DNA of 64,000 nt from Spongiibacter thalassae (GCF_012272835.1 NZ_JAAWWK010000002.1:711451-775450), one strand, 5' to 3'; positions 38,724-47,278 are shown, numbered from the stretch's first letter. Made by a program: numbers and translations. The notes: generated by a model from the sequence alone, not told the origin.

Positions 38724-39155
38724 ATGGCGCAGGAATCTGTGGTATACGGTTGTATTACTGATATGTCGTTTGTCGGTGACGCCGAAGACATTCAGCTCCG
38801 TCGTGAGGTGAATAGCCAAATCACCGACACCCTGCCCGGGGTTGAAGACTGGCCATTACTGTGTCGAGAGATGTTCTCCATGCCCCGTCGGGCATTGGAA
38901 TTTGGCGACTGCCAAACTGACGTAATTCACTTTGGTAGCTCCTATAAAGCCATTGAGCATGAATGGGATCAGTGGCTGCGTTTGTTTGAGCGCATGTTGA
39001 CCAAAATGTATTGGGTGTCGGCGACGGTTCATCTGCAAACTGCCTACAATGGCAGCCATACCTTTGTATGGCAGTCAGAGAAGGACTATCATGCGCCAGG
39101 AGAGGAGCTCGGCCACCTGCGCTGTGAATGGGTTCGTGAAGACAGTTTCGCCTAA
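38724..39155 (+). CDS. Conserved hypothetical protein, 143 residues
   Basis: ATG at 38724 follows AGGGGAAAAC. The soluble protein has no signal or membrane segment; it is Trp- and aromatic-rich (EHEWDQWLRLFERMLTKMYWVSATVHLQ) and acidic. I do not recognise a family. The nearest neighbours are an MFS gene and a small membrane protein, which gives no functional hint. Confidence 0.65.
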   Translation: MAQESVVYGCITDMSFVGDAEDIQLRREVNSQITDTLPGVEDWPLLCREMFSMPRRALEFGDCQTDVIHFGSSYKAIEHEWDQWLRLFERMLTKMYWVSATVHLQTAYNGSHTFVWQSEKDYHAPGEELGHLRCEWVREDSFA

Positions 39156-39188
39156 TCGCGCCCGACTGGGGACGTAAGGATCTTGAAT

Positions 39189-39410
39189 TTGTTTGCCGAC
39201 TATCTGGCAAAGTTTAAACGCTACCGCACCCCGGTACTTGCGGTGCTGGCGACAGTGATGCTGGTATGTTCTGCGGTGTGGAGCTTTGATGTACCGTGGT
39301 CGGAAATTATCGGCTACTTAATCGCCTGTCTGCTCGGTGTAACCGTCATAGTGATAAGCGCTGCTCTGGTGGTGTTTCTGTTCAAATGGGTGCAGGGCAG
39401 AGGGCGCTGA
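39189..39410 (+). CDS. Small two-helix membrane protein
   Basis: A TTG at 39189, eight bases after AAGGA, gives about 73 residues; TTG at 39183 is too close to that site. Two hydrophobic segments, TPVLAVLATVMLVCSAVW and IIGYLIACLLGVTVIVISAA, are linked by a short loop, with a basic C-terminus (KWVQGRGR). Function unknown. Confidence 0.55.
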   Translation: MFADYLAKFKRYRTPVLAVLATVMLVCSAVWSFDVPWSEIIGYLIACLLGVTVIVISAALVVFLFKWVQGRGR

Positions 39411-39437
39411 GCCGCCCCGCACCGGGGACACGCTGGC

Positions 39438-39962
39438 TTATTTCGGCTCTATGTCGATATCGATACTGAGCAATTCCGCAATTTCTTCCAGGGCTTCTTC
39501 CAGCTCGTCAATATCACAGCCCGGCGGCATATCCGCTTTGACATAGGCCTCGAACAGGGCCTCGCCGGTCATCGGTGCGCTGGTGATATTGGAGTTTAAT
39601 TCGGTCACATTGATCTTGCGTAGCTTCAGCGCGCGGCTCACCTCCCGGACGATACCGGGACGGTCGTTGCCCAGAATGTGCATCTGGCAGCTGCCCTGTT
39701 CGAGTGGTGCAGGTGGCTCGGATTCACTGTCGTCGAAGCTGACAATAATGCCTTCTCCGCTGAGGCTGGAAAGACTGTCACGAACGGCGGCCAGCTTGGT
39801 GGCGGGCAGGCTCAGGCGGCCAATGCCGGCGAATTGGCCCGCCAATTGAATCATGCGGCTTTCCTGCCAACTGCCGTCGTGCTCGGCAATGCGCTCGGAA
39901 AGGGCTTCGACCAGGCCGGGGCGATCCTTGCTGATAAAGGTAAAAACCAGGGAGGTGTTCAA
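39438..39962 (-). CDS. gcvR: Glycine cleavage system regulator GcvR-like, double ACT domain
   Basis: The 174-residue protein has two ACT domains: SLVFTFISKDRPGLVEALSERIAEHDGSW (1-85) and CQMHILGNDRPGIVREVSRALKLRKINV (95-170). GcvR-like proteins sense glycine and restrain GcvA; the target here is not in the window. The start is a TTG at 39962 after AAGG. The acidic C-terminus (DIDELEEALEEIAELLSIDIDIEP) is characteristic. Confidence 0.82.
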   Translation of the reverse strand: MNTSLVFTFISKDRPGLVEALSERIAEHDGSWQESRMIQLAGQFAGIGRLSLPATKLAAVRDSLSSLSGEGIIVSFDDSESEPPAPLEQGSCQMHILGNDRPGIVREVSRALKLRKINVTELNSNITSAPMTGEALFEAYVKADMPPGCDIDELEEALEEIAELLSIDIDIEPK

Positions 39963-40103
39963 TGTTGTCGCCTTTTTGTCAGGTTCTCGGTGGGGTAGTT
40001 ATCGGTGCTACCCGAGATATTGTTGTAACGATACGATATCTTTAACGTCAAATCACCCGTGTGCGCTGACCGCGTACAAAAATAGCCAAGGGGGAGGGGA
40101 GAG

Positions 40104-40424
40104 ATGTTTATCCATGTGGATTTCTGTGTGATACCGCTCGGCACCACGCCGTCCTTTGGCGAATATATCGCAGAGTGCCATCGTATATTACGCGCCCGGG
40201 GCCTGAGCTTTCAGCTCCATGCCTACGGGACGAATATCGAGGGGGAGTGGGATGAGGTGATGGCGGCGATCAAGGACTGCCACGAACGCCTGCACGCGAT
40301 GGGCGCGCCGCGAATTCACACCCAGCTCAAGATTGGTAGCCGCACCGACCGCTCCCAGTCATTGCAGGATAAAATTGACAGTGTTCAACAACATTTACAG
40401 GACGATGATCGTGCGCCGAATTAA
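40104..40424 (+). CDS. MTH1187/YkoF-family thiamine-binding protein
   Basis: The 106-residue protein begins MFIHVDFCVIPLGTTPSFGEYIAECHRILRARGLSFQLHAYGTNIEGEWDEVMAAIKDCHERLHAMGAPR; the VIPLGT, GTNIEGEWDEV and KDCHE.LH elements are typical of MTH1187-like ferredoxin-fold proteins that bind thiamine. AGGGGAGAG lies upstream. The 3' end overlaps the methyltransferase start by 20 bases. No TPP riboswitch is visible upstream. Confidence 0.85.
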   Translation: MFIHVDFCVIPLGTTPSFGEYIAECHRILRARGLSFQLHAYGTNIEGEWDEVMAAIKDCHERLHAMGAPRIHTQLKIGSRTDRSQSLQDKIDSVQQHLQDDDRAPN

Positions 40425-41223
40425 CTACGCTGTAACCGCGCTGCTGCTTTTCAGTCAGCTCGTCTGGGCCGATACCCCTTCGCTGGACTGGTCGGCGGCG
40501 CTGTCGGGAGAGCATCGCTCCGAGGCCGCTCGGCAGCGGGATCAGTACCGCCACCCCAGACAAACCCTGTCCTTCTTCGGAGTGAAACCCTGCGATACCG
40601 TAGTGGAGCTGTGGCCCGGTGGCGGCTGGTATACCGAAGTGCTCGCGCCGGCACTGCGTGATTGTGGCAAACTGGTGGCCGCTCATTTTGCCGCCGACAG
40701 TCCGGTGGCTTTCTACCGGCGCTCGCGGGGGCAGTACGATGCCATGTTGGCCGGTGATCCGGCCCGCTATGATCGGGTGCGGGTCACCGCCCTGGAGCCG
40801 CCAGAGCATGTGCAACTGATTGACGCTGAAACGGCCGATAGTGTGCTGACCTTCCGCAACGTTCATAACTGGTTAAAGGCAGGCACGGCTTCGGCAGTAT
40901 TTTCAGCGGCCTACCAGGCGCTCAAGCCCGGCGGCATATTTGGTGTAGTGGAACACCGTGCACACCCCGGCACGTCCCTTGAGAGGATGGTGAGTTCCGG
41001 CTATGTTACCGAGGAGCTGGTGATAGAGCTCGCCAGGAACGCCGGGTTTTTGCTGTTGTCCTCCAGCGAGATCAATGCCAATCCCAAGGACAGCCGCGAC
41101 CACCCCAAGGGGGTGTGGACATTGCCGCCCAGCCTGCGCCTCGGCGACCGGCAGCGGGAGTATTATCAGGGAATTGGCGAGAGTGATCGCATGACCCTGA
41201 AATTTATCAAGCCCATCATGTAG
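40405..41223 (+). CDS. Exported class I SAM-dependent methyltransferase-like protein
   Basis: From ATG at 40405 (or GTG at 40411, better spaced from AGGA) the protein starts with a signal peptide (NYAVTALLLFSQLVWA-DTPS). The body has KPCDTVVELWPGGGWYTEVLAPAL, a SAM-binding-like motif, and ALKPGGIFGVVEHRAHPGT, typical of a family of periplasmic methyltransferase-fold proteins found in marine proteobacteria. Since SAM is scarce in the periplasm, true catalytic activity is doubtful. Length 272 residues. Confidence 0.8.
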   Translation: MIVRRINYAVTALLLFSQLVWADTPSLDWSAALSGEHRSEAARQRDQYRHPRQTLSFFGVKPCDTVVELWPGGGWYTEVLAPALRDCGKLVAAHFAADSPVAFYRRSRGQYDAMLAGDPARYDRVRVTALEPPEHVQLIDAETADSVLTFRNVHNWLKAGTASAVFSAAYQALKPGGIFGVVEHRAHPGTSLERMVSSGYVTEELVIELARNAGFLLLSSSEINANPKDSRDHPKGVWTLPPSLRLGDRQREYYQGIGESDRMTLKFIKPIM

Positions 41224-41269
41224 TCGTGTGGCAGCATGATGGCCCGAACATTTTCCCGGAAACGATGTA

Positions 41270-41491
41270 ATGAGTGACTTTGTAGAAATTCCCTGGCAAA
41301 AACTGAGCGACGATGCGTTTCAGGGCATGCTCGAGGAAATGGTCAGTCGTGACGGTACCGACTACGGCGAGGTTGAGCTGAGTAGCGAGCAAAAGATTGC
41401 CCAGCTGCGCAGGGCGCTGGAGAAAGGCCAGGCGTATATCGCTTTCTGTACCGAAACCGAGAGTTGGTCGATTCTGCCACGGGATTCGTAG
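41270..41491 (+). CDS. YheU-family protein
   Basis: The 73-residue protein has [56 protein letters not shown], matching YheU (IPW..LS, EFV.REGTDYGE, KV..V..QL..GEA). YheU is widespread in gammaproteobacteria with no established function. It is 75 bases before tusA. Confidence 0.85.
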   Translation: MSDFVEIPWQKLSDDAFQGMLEEMVSRDGTDYGEVELSSEQKIAQLRRALEKGQAYIAFCTETESWSILPRDS

Positions 41492-41565
41492 CGGTTGGCG
41501 GCCCTTGCAATTCCGGCCGAGCTGGGGACAATAGGGCGCTTTGTAGCTTCCGCGCAGGTAGGGAA

Positions 41566-41805
41566 ATGACGAAACCAGTTGATGCAGACCACCACCTCGA
41601 TACCAGCGGTCTGACATGCCCTGAGCCGGTAATGCTGCTGCACAACAAAATCCGCGACATCGCCCTGGGCGAGGTGCTGGAAATTCTTGCCACTGACCCG
41701 GCGACCACTCGGGATATTCCCAAATTTTGCAATTTTCTCGGACACGAACTGCTTGCGCAGGACGACGCCGACGGCGAGTACCGTTACTGGGTGCGCAAGG
41801 CCTGA
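41566..41805 (+). CDS. tusA: Sulfur carrier protein TusA
   Basis: ATG at 41566 after AGGTAGGGA gives 79 residues. The active Cys is in [21 protein letters not shown], the SirA/TusA CPxP-type motif. TusA accepts sulfur from IscS and passes it to TusD in tRNA 2-thiolation; tusBCD are at 58.7-59.6 kb. An open in-frame extension to 41464 overlaps yheU and is not needed. Confidence 0.92.
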   Translation: MTKPVDADHHLDTSGLTCPEPVMLLHNKIRDIALGEVLEILATDPATTRDIPKFCNFLGHELLAQDDADGEYRYWVRKA

Positions 41806-41809
41806 GTTA

Positions 41810-42502
41810 TCAGGGATGCAGCAACTTGTTCAGCGCGCGGGTGCTCATTGCGCCGCCATTCTTTATCTGATTGGCTATGTGGTATTGGAAGTAGTAGCGG
41901 AAGCCACTGTTGTCCTGGGCAGCGTAAAGGCAGGGGTCCCCCGCCAATACCGGTAGCTGGGTGATTTTTTTCGGGTCGGCGAGCATGGCCTTCATCTCGC
42001 CGTTGTCGCAAAGCTGCCAGCTGACCACCGATTCGAGCACGTATTCCTGCTCGTCGTTGAGGATGGCCGCGTGACTGCCGATCATATCGGGAATTTCCTG
42101 AACTGCTTGACTATTGGTAGTTCGGCTTGGCGGAGCGTTTTCCAGTACGGTGTCCAGCGCCGTAATATGGTGATTTGGCACCGCGGAATAACAGCGCTCG
42201 GTTTTGGGGTCGTAGTAGCCGCTGGCCTGCCCGGTTTGAGGGTTGTCGAGGTCTATACAGCGGGAGACGCCACCGAGCCAGGGCACCAGGGCCACGGTGC
42301 GGCCATCGGCCAGACGTGCCCAGCAAAGAATGCGGATGGCGTAGAGCTTTTCACTGGACAGGGCCTGATGTTTGTAAAGCAGACACTGGCCATCGTACTC
42401 GGGGGAGAGTCGTAAAATTTTGCGTTGCTCCGTTTTGGAGCGTTGTGCAGGAAAGGGGAGAATCTTCGCCGTCGAAGAAGGGCCGGGGTTACGTGGAGTC
42501 AT
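41810..42502 (-). CDS. Conserved hypothetical protein, 230 residues
   Basis: Soluble, no signal peptide. The N-terminal 30 residues are Pro/Lys-rich. Then come ILRLSPEYDGQCLLYKHQALSSEKLYAIRILCWARLADGRTVALVPWLGGVSRC, and a C-terminal SGFRYYFQYHIANQIKNGGAMSTRALNKLL. I do not recognise the family. It is convergent with tusA (four-base gap) and divergent from the cyclotransferase gene. Confidence 0.65.
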   Translation of the reverse strand: MTPRNPGPSSTAKILPFPAQRSKTEQRKILRLSPEYDGQCLLYKHQALSSEKLYAIRILCWARLADGRTVALVPWLGGVSRCIDLDNPQTGQASGYYDPKTERCYSAVPNHHITALDTVLENAPPSRTTNSQAVQEIPDMIGSHAAILNDEQEYVLESVVSWQLCDNGEMKAMLADPKKITQLPVLAGDPCLYAAQDNSGFRYYFQYHIANQIKNGGAMSTRALNKLLHP

Positions 42503-42617
42503 AGCATTTCCTCACGTAGCGGGGCAATCCACCTGGCGGCGCGGGATGCGACAACCAGTGCGGTGGTATCCCTTTCTGATAAAATTACCTTCACTTTCGC
42601 TATTTGCCAAGTTTTTA

Positions 42618-43124
42618 ATGACAAGTTTTCAGAATAAGCCCTGTTATTTCGCCTACGGCTCGAATATGAATCCGGCGCGGATGCGTGCACGTGGCTTGCA
42701 TTTCGTCCATGCCGAGGCAGCCTCGCTGCGGGGCTATGCGCTGCGGTTTAACAAGCATTCCCATTCCTGCCCGGGGGTGGCCTATGCCAATGTTGTGGCG
42801 GCTACCGGTGGTGGTGTCGAGGGGGTGTTGTACACACTGAGTGATGACGCTGAACTGGATAAAATGGATGTATTTGAAGGGACTCCGGTGCGTTACAGCC
42901 GCGAGCGGATGCTGGTCGATACCGCCGCTGGGGCGGTGGCCACCTGGATTTATGTGGCCAACCCGGCCTTTGTGTGTGCCGGGTTACTTCCCGAAGACCG
43001 CTATCTGGCCCATTTATTAGCAGGAGCCGAATTTCTCAGCCCGAGTTATCTCCAGTGGTTGGGTGAGCAGCCCTGCCAGCCCGCGGCGGAGTCGGGTAAA
43101 TGCGGACTGTTATACAATGATTAA
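42618..43124 (+). CDS. Gamma-glutamylcyclotransferase-fold protein
   Basis: ATG at 42618 gives 168 residues. CYFAYGSNMNPARMRARGL is the YGSN motif of the GGCT/AIG2 fold; the catalytic Glu is likely in YTLSDDAELDKMDVFEGTPVRYSRE. It would release 5-oxoproline from gamma-glutamyl amines or peptides. The upstream open frame to 42420 is unlikely to be coding. It overlaps epmC by eight bases. Confidence 0.85.
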   Translation: MTSFQNKPCYFAYGSNMNPARMRARGLHFVHAEAASLRGYALRFNKHSHSCPGVAYANVVAATGGGVEGVLYTLSDDAELDKMDVFEGTPVRYSRERMLVDTAAGAVATWIYVANPAFVCAGLLPEDRYLAHLLAGAEFLSPSYLQWLGEQPCQPAAESGKCGLLYND

Positions 43125-43704
43125 TCAGTGTGCCGCGAACGGGCTGTTGCAGGAAGCCGTCAGCGAGTTGGCGCAGTGCCGCCACATCGAGGCGGTGTTT
43201 AACGACTGCTTTCGACAGCGCTATCGCTGTGAACTGGTGGGTGGGGCCGATGAACCCTATTACCAGCCAGGGGAGGCGGGCGACCTTCACCGGGTCTACT
43301 ATCGCGAAGATTTTCCCCGCAGTGCCCTGCACGAGGCCGCCCACTGGTGTGTGGCGGGCGAGCAGCGTCGGCAGCTCGCCGACTATGGTTACTGGTATGA
43401 GCCCGATGGCCGTTCAGTCGAGCGGCAGCGGGAATTTGAACGGGTGGAGGCAACACCTCAGGCGATAGAGTGGTTTTTCGCTCTGGCGGCCGGCCTCGAC
43501 TTCCAGGTCAGTATCGACAACCTGGGCGCGGGGAAACGGGATGAATTTCCTTTCAAACTGGCGGTCTGGCAGCGGGCTAAAGCCTATCAGCGGGTGGGCT
43601 TGCCGCCCAGGGCGGAGCAGTTGTTCCGCGCCCTCTGCGCCGCCAATGGCGTCTCACTGAACGCCGTGATGCAGGGCATAAGCCTGCGCGCGCTGTGCCG
43701 ATGA
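43117..43704 (+). CDS. epmC: Elongation factor P hydroxylase
   Basis: From ATG at 43117 the 195-residue protein has ADEPYYQPGE, FPRSALHEAAHWCVAGEQRRQLADYGYWYEPDGRS, FERVEATPQAIEWFFALAAG and VSIDNLG, aligning with EpmC (YfcM). The HExxH-like motif (HEAAHW) with a later Glu forms the metal centre. EpmC hydroxylates the beta-lysyl-lysine on EF-P; epmA and epmB are not in the window. Stop and the next start overlap (ATGA). Confidence 0.9.
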   Translation: MINQCAANGLLQEAVSELAQCRHIEAVFNDCFRQRYRCELVGGADEPYYQPGEAGDLHRVYYREDFPRSALHEAAHWCVAGEQRRQLADYGYWYEPDGRSVERQREFERVEATPQAIEWFFALAAGLDFQVSIDNLGAGKRDEFPFKLAVWQRAKAYQRVGLPPRAEQLFRALCAANGVSLNAVMQGISLRALCR

Positions 43705-44606
43705 CGGCGCCCAGACTCTACTGCCTGGATGCATCGATCTATATTTTTCGGGCGTATTTTTCCCGTAGCAGCGACTTTGTCAGCCCCGAGGGTTTTGGCC
43801 TCAATGCGGTGGAGGGCTTTATCGATACCGTGTTGTCGCTGCTGCGTCAGCGCAAGCCCGACCATCTAATGGCGGCCTTTGACGAGAGTCTGGGCAGCGG
43901 CTTTCGCGAGGCCCTCTATCCTGAATACAAATCGCGTCGCGCCTTGCCGGACGAGGCCCTGGCCTTTCAGTTGGCATGCTGTCGGCGAGTGGCGGAACTG
44001 CTGGGTATTCCCTGCTTCTCCAGCGCTGAATTTGAGGCTGATGACCTGATTGCCAGCGCGGCAGCGGTGGCTCAGAACATGGACTGGCCGGTAACCGTGA
44101 TCAGTCGAGACAAGGATCTGGCCCAGGTCTTGACTGGAGATAGCGACGAGCTGTGGCATATTGGCGAGCCGCCCCGAAGTCGCGCCCTGTGGCAACAGGA
44201 ACGGCAACTCGATTGTGCGCGACTGGCGGATTATCTAGCTGTATTGGGCGATGCCAGCGACGATATTCCCGGCCTGAAGGGAGTGGGTGAGAAGACCGCC
44301 AAGGCGATATTCCAGCGGTTCTCCTCACTGGAGGATATCTATGGGCAGTTGGATCAATTGGCCCTGCTACCGGTGCGCGGCGCGGCGACACTGGCGGCGA
44401 AATTCGCCAGTCAGCGCAGCGAAGTGTTTCTCTACCGCGAGCTCACCCGATTGCGACGGGATGTCGCAGTGGCGGGGTGCCCGGAAGAGCTGGCCCGGCG
44501 TCCGGTAGATAGCGAAGGGCTGCGAGCGTTTTGCCTTGAGGTCGGGTTTTCCAGGGACTACCAGCAACGCTTGCTGCGCCGCTGTGCGCAGATTTCAGCA
44601 GAATGA
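43701..44606 (+). CDS. xni: 5'-3' exonuclease/flap endonuclease, Xni-like
   Basis: The 301-residue protein matches the 5'-nuclease domain of DNA polymerase I without polymerase: YCLDASIYIFRAYFS, MAAFDESLGSGFREALYPEYKSRRALPDE, EADDLIASAAAVAQ and VISRDKDLAQVL (acidic metal sites), and the H3TH motif ASDDIPGLKGVGEKTAKAIFQRF. It processes flap or Okazaki ends. ATG at 43701 is inside the epmC stop region. Confidence 0.9.
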   Translation: MTAPRLYCLDASIYIFRAYFSRSSDFVSPEGFGLNAVEGFIDTVLSLLRQRKPDHLMAAFDESLGSGFREALYPEYKSRRALPDEALAFQLACCRRVAELLGIPCFSSAEFEADDLIASAAAVAQNMDWPVTVISRDKDLAQVLTGDSDELWHIGEPPRSRALWQQERQLDCARLADYLAVLGDASDDIPGLKGVGEKTAKAIFQRFSSLEDIYGQLDQLALLPVRGAATLAAKFASQRSEVFLYRELTRLRRDVAVAGCPEELARRPVDSEGLRAFCLEVGFSRDYQQRLLRRCAQISAE

Positions 44607-44617
44607 GGTTTTAGGGT

Positions 44618-45748
44618 GTGAATATACTTGTCGATGAAAATATCCCGATGGCCGAGGCGTTCTTCAGCCGATTTGGCAGCGTCGTCACCTTTGCCGGCCG
44701 GGGTCTGTCCCCGGAGGCATTGGTCGATACCGATGTGCTGATTGTCCGCTCGGTAACCCGGGTCAATGCCGCCTTGCTTGCCAAGGCGACAAAGCTGCGC
44801 TTTGTCGGCTCCTGCACCATTGGCAGTGACCATCTGGATATTGAGTATTTAGAGTCGCGCTCTATTAATTGGTGTACAGCACCAGGCAGTAATGCAGATT
44901 CTGTCGTGGATTATGTCGTCTGCTCGCTGTGCGCGGTCGATGACTACATGGCCCGGCTGCTGGGGGGAGGACGCTTGGGGATCATTGGTTACGGTAATGT
45001 CGGGCGACGGCTGGCCGAGCGGGTGTCGGGCCTGGGTATCGGCTGTGTCGCCTATGATCCGCTGATCGATGCCCAAAGTGACCCACGTCTGGTGGGCATC
45101 GACGAAGTACTTCATTGTGATGTGCTGTGCCTGCACGCGCCGTTGACCCGCACCGGGCCATTTCCCAGCTATCACCTGCTGTCGTTGGAACAGTTGCTGA
45201 GACTGCCAAAGGGTGCCCTGCTGCTGAATGCCGGGCGCGGAGAGGTAGTGGCCACCGGCGTGTTGCTGGAGTTAGCTGCCCTGAGGCCGGATATTCAGCT
45301 GGTGCTGGATGTGTGGGAGGGGGAGCCTGTGGTGTCCGCCGAACTGGCGGCGCGCTGTGCCATCGCCACACCACATATCGCCGGCTACAGCCTCGACGGC
45401 AAGTTCAAGGGCGCGGCGATGGTGGCTGAGGCGCTGGCGAATGTGCTTGGGGTGAGCGAAGAACAGAGCTGGCCGTCAGAAGTCGCTGCGGCATTAACCG
45501 CGCCGCAGGTGTCGGTGCAGGATTGTGGGGAACCCTGGCAGGCGGCGGCCTTGTCGGCCTACAACCCGAAGGAGGATCATCAACGTTTTCTGGCCAGCCT
45601 GGGGGCAGATGACCCCGGTGGGGCTTTCGATGCCCTGCGCAAGCACTATCCGCCGCGTCGGGAGTTGAGTCGTTGTGAGTTTGTATTCGATGGGGCTGTC
45701 GATAAGGCTCAGCTTAATGTCCTGAGCGCCTTGCAAGGACACAGATAA
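44618..45748 (+). CDS. pdxB: Erythronate-4-phosphate dehydrogenase
   Basis: The 376-residue enzyme of vitamin B6 synthesis starts at GTG 44618 (MNILVDENIPMAEAFFSRFG). It has the NAD motif LGIIGYGNVGRRLAERV, LLNAGRGEVVATGVLLE, LDVWEGEP and TPHIAGYSLDGKFKGA with the catalytic His, and the PdxB dimerisation domain at the C-terminus (ELSRCEFVFDGAVDKAQLNVLSALQ). PdxB is characteristic of gammaproteobacteria. Confidence 0.95.
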   Translation: MNILVDENIPMAEAFFSRFGSVVTFAGRGLSPEALVDTDVLIVRSVTRVNAALLAKATKLRFVGSCTIGSDHLDIEYLESRSINWCTAPGSNADSVVDYVVCSLCAVDDYMARLLGGGRLGIIGYGNVGRRLAERVSGLGIGCVAYDPLIDAQSDPRLVGIDEVLHCDVLCLHAPLTRTGPFPSYHLLSLEQLLRLPKGALLLNAGRGEVVATGVLLELAALRPDIQLVLDVWEGEPVVSAELAARCAIATPHIAGYSLDGKFKGAAMVAEALANVLGVSEEQSWPSEVAAALTAPQVSVQDCGEPWQAAALSAYNPKEDHQRFLASLGADDPGGAFDALRKHYPPRRELSRCEFVFDGAVDKAQLNVLSALQGHR

Positions 45749-45935
45749 ACTCGTCATTGCTGCCAGCCAATGCCTGCAAGCATTTGTCTATGGCGTCGTT
45801 ACTGATGGGGATTTCCCGACCGTCGTCATCGACCAGAGAGGCACCGTAGCGCTGTTGAAACACATGCTGGGCAAGGCAGGGCGCTTTTTTCAGCTCTGCC
45901 AGGTCGGTGCTGAGTAATTGAAAGTATGACGCCAT
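45714..45935 (-). CDS. Small hypothetical protein, 73 residues
   Basis: ATG at 45935 has AGGGGA six bases upstream on the minus strand. The sequence MASYFQLLSTDLAELKKAPCLAQHVFQQRYGASLVDDDGREIPISNDAIDKCLQAL looks like a folded helical protein with Cys residues at 20 and 52. Its 3' end overlaps the pdxB end by 35 bases. Family not recognised. Confidence 0.6.
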   Translation of the reverse strand: MASYFQLLSTDLAELKKAPCLAQHVFQQRYGASLVDDDGREIPISNDAIDKCLQALAGSNDEFICVLARRSGH

Positions 45936-45947
45936 AGTGTTCCCCTG

Positions 45948-46046
45948 ATGCCGCGATGGGTAAAAACAAAGGAGGAGTTTTTACCCTATGGGTTCAGTGA
46001 AGACCAGTGGGCGAATATTTACCAGCGCAAAGGGGTAAGTAATTGA
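45948..46046 (+). CDS. Candidate 32-residue small protein
   Basis: An ATG at 45948 opens a 32-codon frame whose translation contains VKTKEEFLPYGFSEDQWANI and ends QRKGVSN. Composition is protein-like (mixed charge, aromatics, no low complexity). It is divergent from the 45935 gene with 12 bases between starts. No clear ribosome site precedes the ATG; a strong AAGGAGG lies inside the frame, so an internal start or chance is possible. Confidence 0.3.
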   Translation: MPRWVKTKEEFLPYGFSEDQWANIYQRKGVSN

Positions 46047-46097
46047 TCGTATATGTTGGAGGTTTCATGGTTGTTATGTCCTTAACGGAGAGCAAAG

Positions 46098-47276
46098 GTG
46101 TTTAAGCTCGGGCTTATCGTCAACCCTTACGCCGGGCTGGGCGGACCGGAGGGTTTCAAGGGCAGCGACGATCTGCCGGCTGAGCTGAAGGCCGGCGCGA
46201 TCAGTCGCGCCGGTGAACGTGCGCAGCGTTGCTTGAGCCTGATTGCCCAGCGCCACGGCGGGCGTGTTGGAGTGTATGGCTTTGACGGCGCAATGGCCGG
46301 CGAGTGGGCACGGGCAGCGGCCTTGTCCTTTACCGCCCTTGGGCAAGCGCAGGACGAACCGAGCACTGCCGCAGACAGTCGGCGTGCGGCTCAGGCGCTA
46401 CAGGGGCATGGGGTTGATCTGGTGTTGTTTGTCGGTGGGGATGGCACCGCGCGGGATATTTGCTCGGCGGTCGGCGAACAGCAAGCAGTGCTCGGCCTTC
46501 CCGCGGGGGTAAAGATGCACTCAGGGGTGTATGCGGTGAGTCCGGAGGCCGCCGCGGAAATTGTTGATGCACTGATCCGCGGTGGTCTGGTTGAAGTCGC
46601 CTCTGCCGAGGTTCGGGATATTGACGAGGCAGCTTTCCGCCGGGGGCAGGTGCGGGCAAAGCATTACGGTGAAATGCAGGTGCCGAGGTTGGGCGGCTTT
46701 CTCCAGCAGGTCAAACAAGGGGGGCGCGAGGTCGAGGAGCTGGTGTTGGCGGATATCGCCGAGGATTTTCTGGAAAATATCGACGATGACGCCCTGTATA
46801 TTATCGGTCCCGGGAGCACCACCGAGTGTCTGATGGAGGCTATGGGCTTGCCCAACACGCTGTTGGGTTTTGACCTGGTGAAGGGCGGGAAGTGCCTGGT
46901 CAGTGACGCTAACGCTGCGCAAATTGCCGCGGCGCTGGACGCTCATCATGGCGAGGTGTACGCCTATATCACCGCGATCGGTGGACAGGGGCATATTCTC
47001 GGGCGTGGCAACCAACAACTTACCCCCGGCTTAATCCGGCGTATCGGTCGAGATCGCTTTCGTGTAGTGGCCAGCAAAAGCAAGCTGAGCCGCCTTGAGG
47101 GGCGCCCCCTGTTGGTGGACACCAACGACCCTCAGCTGGATTGCGAGTGGCGTGGGTATATTCCGGTAATTACCGGCTATCGGGATCAGGTGATGTATCG
47201 CGTCGGTCTGGAATTCGGCGATGACGAACAGTCGGCGGACACCGCGACTCCGATTTCGAATACACAACAGGATTGA
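46098..47276 (+). CDS. ATP-NAD kinase-like protein
   Basis: The 392-residue protein has LGLIVNPYAGLGGPEGFKGSD, typical of the AcoX/ATP-NAD kinase group, and LVLFVGGDGTARDICSAVGEQQAVLGLPAGVKMHSGVYAVSPEAA, the GGDGT phosphate loop and catalytic Asp. Later YIIGPGSTTECLMEAMGLPNTLLGFDLVKGGK and ITAIGGQGHILGRGNQQL follow. GTG at 46098 is preceded by GGAGAG. It may phosphorylate NAD or a related nucleotide; the specificity is not certain. The next gene starts two bases after its stop. Confidence 0.85.
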   Translation: MFKLGLIVNPYAGLGGPEGFKGSDDLPAELKAGAISRAGERAQRCLSLIAQRHGGRVGVYGFDGAMAGEWARAAALSFTALGQAQDEPSTAADSRRAAQALQGHGVDLVLFVGGDGTARDICSAVGEQQAVLGLPAGVKMHSGVYAVSPEAAAEIVDALIRGGLVEVASAEVRDIDEAAFRRGQVRAKHYGEMQVPRLGGFLQQVKQGGREVEELVLADIAEDFLENIDDDALYIIGPGSTTECLMEAMGLPNTLLGFDLVKGGKCLVSDANAAQIAAALDAHHGEVYAYITAIGGQGHILGRGNQQLTPGLIRRIGRDRFRVVASKSKLSRLEGRPLLVDTNDPQLDCEWRGYIPVITGYRDQVMYRVGLEFGDDEQSADTATPISNTQQD

Positions 47277-47278
47277 CT

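Noticed and set aside
39963-40103. TPP riboswitch before the thiamine-binding protein gene
   Set aside because: The CUGAGA and pyrimidine-sensor elements expected of the THI box are not visible.
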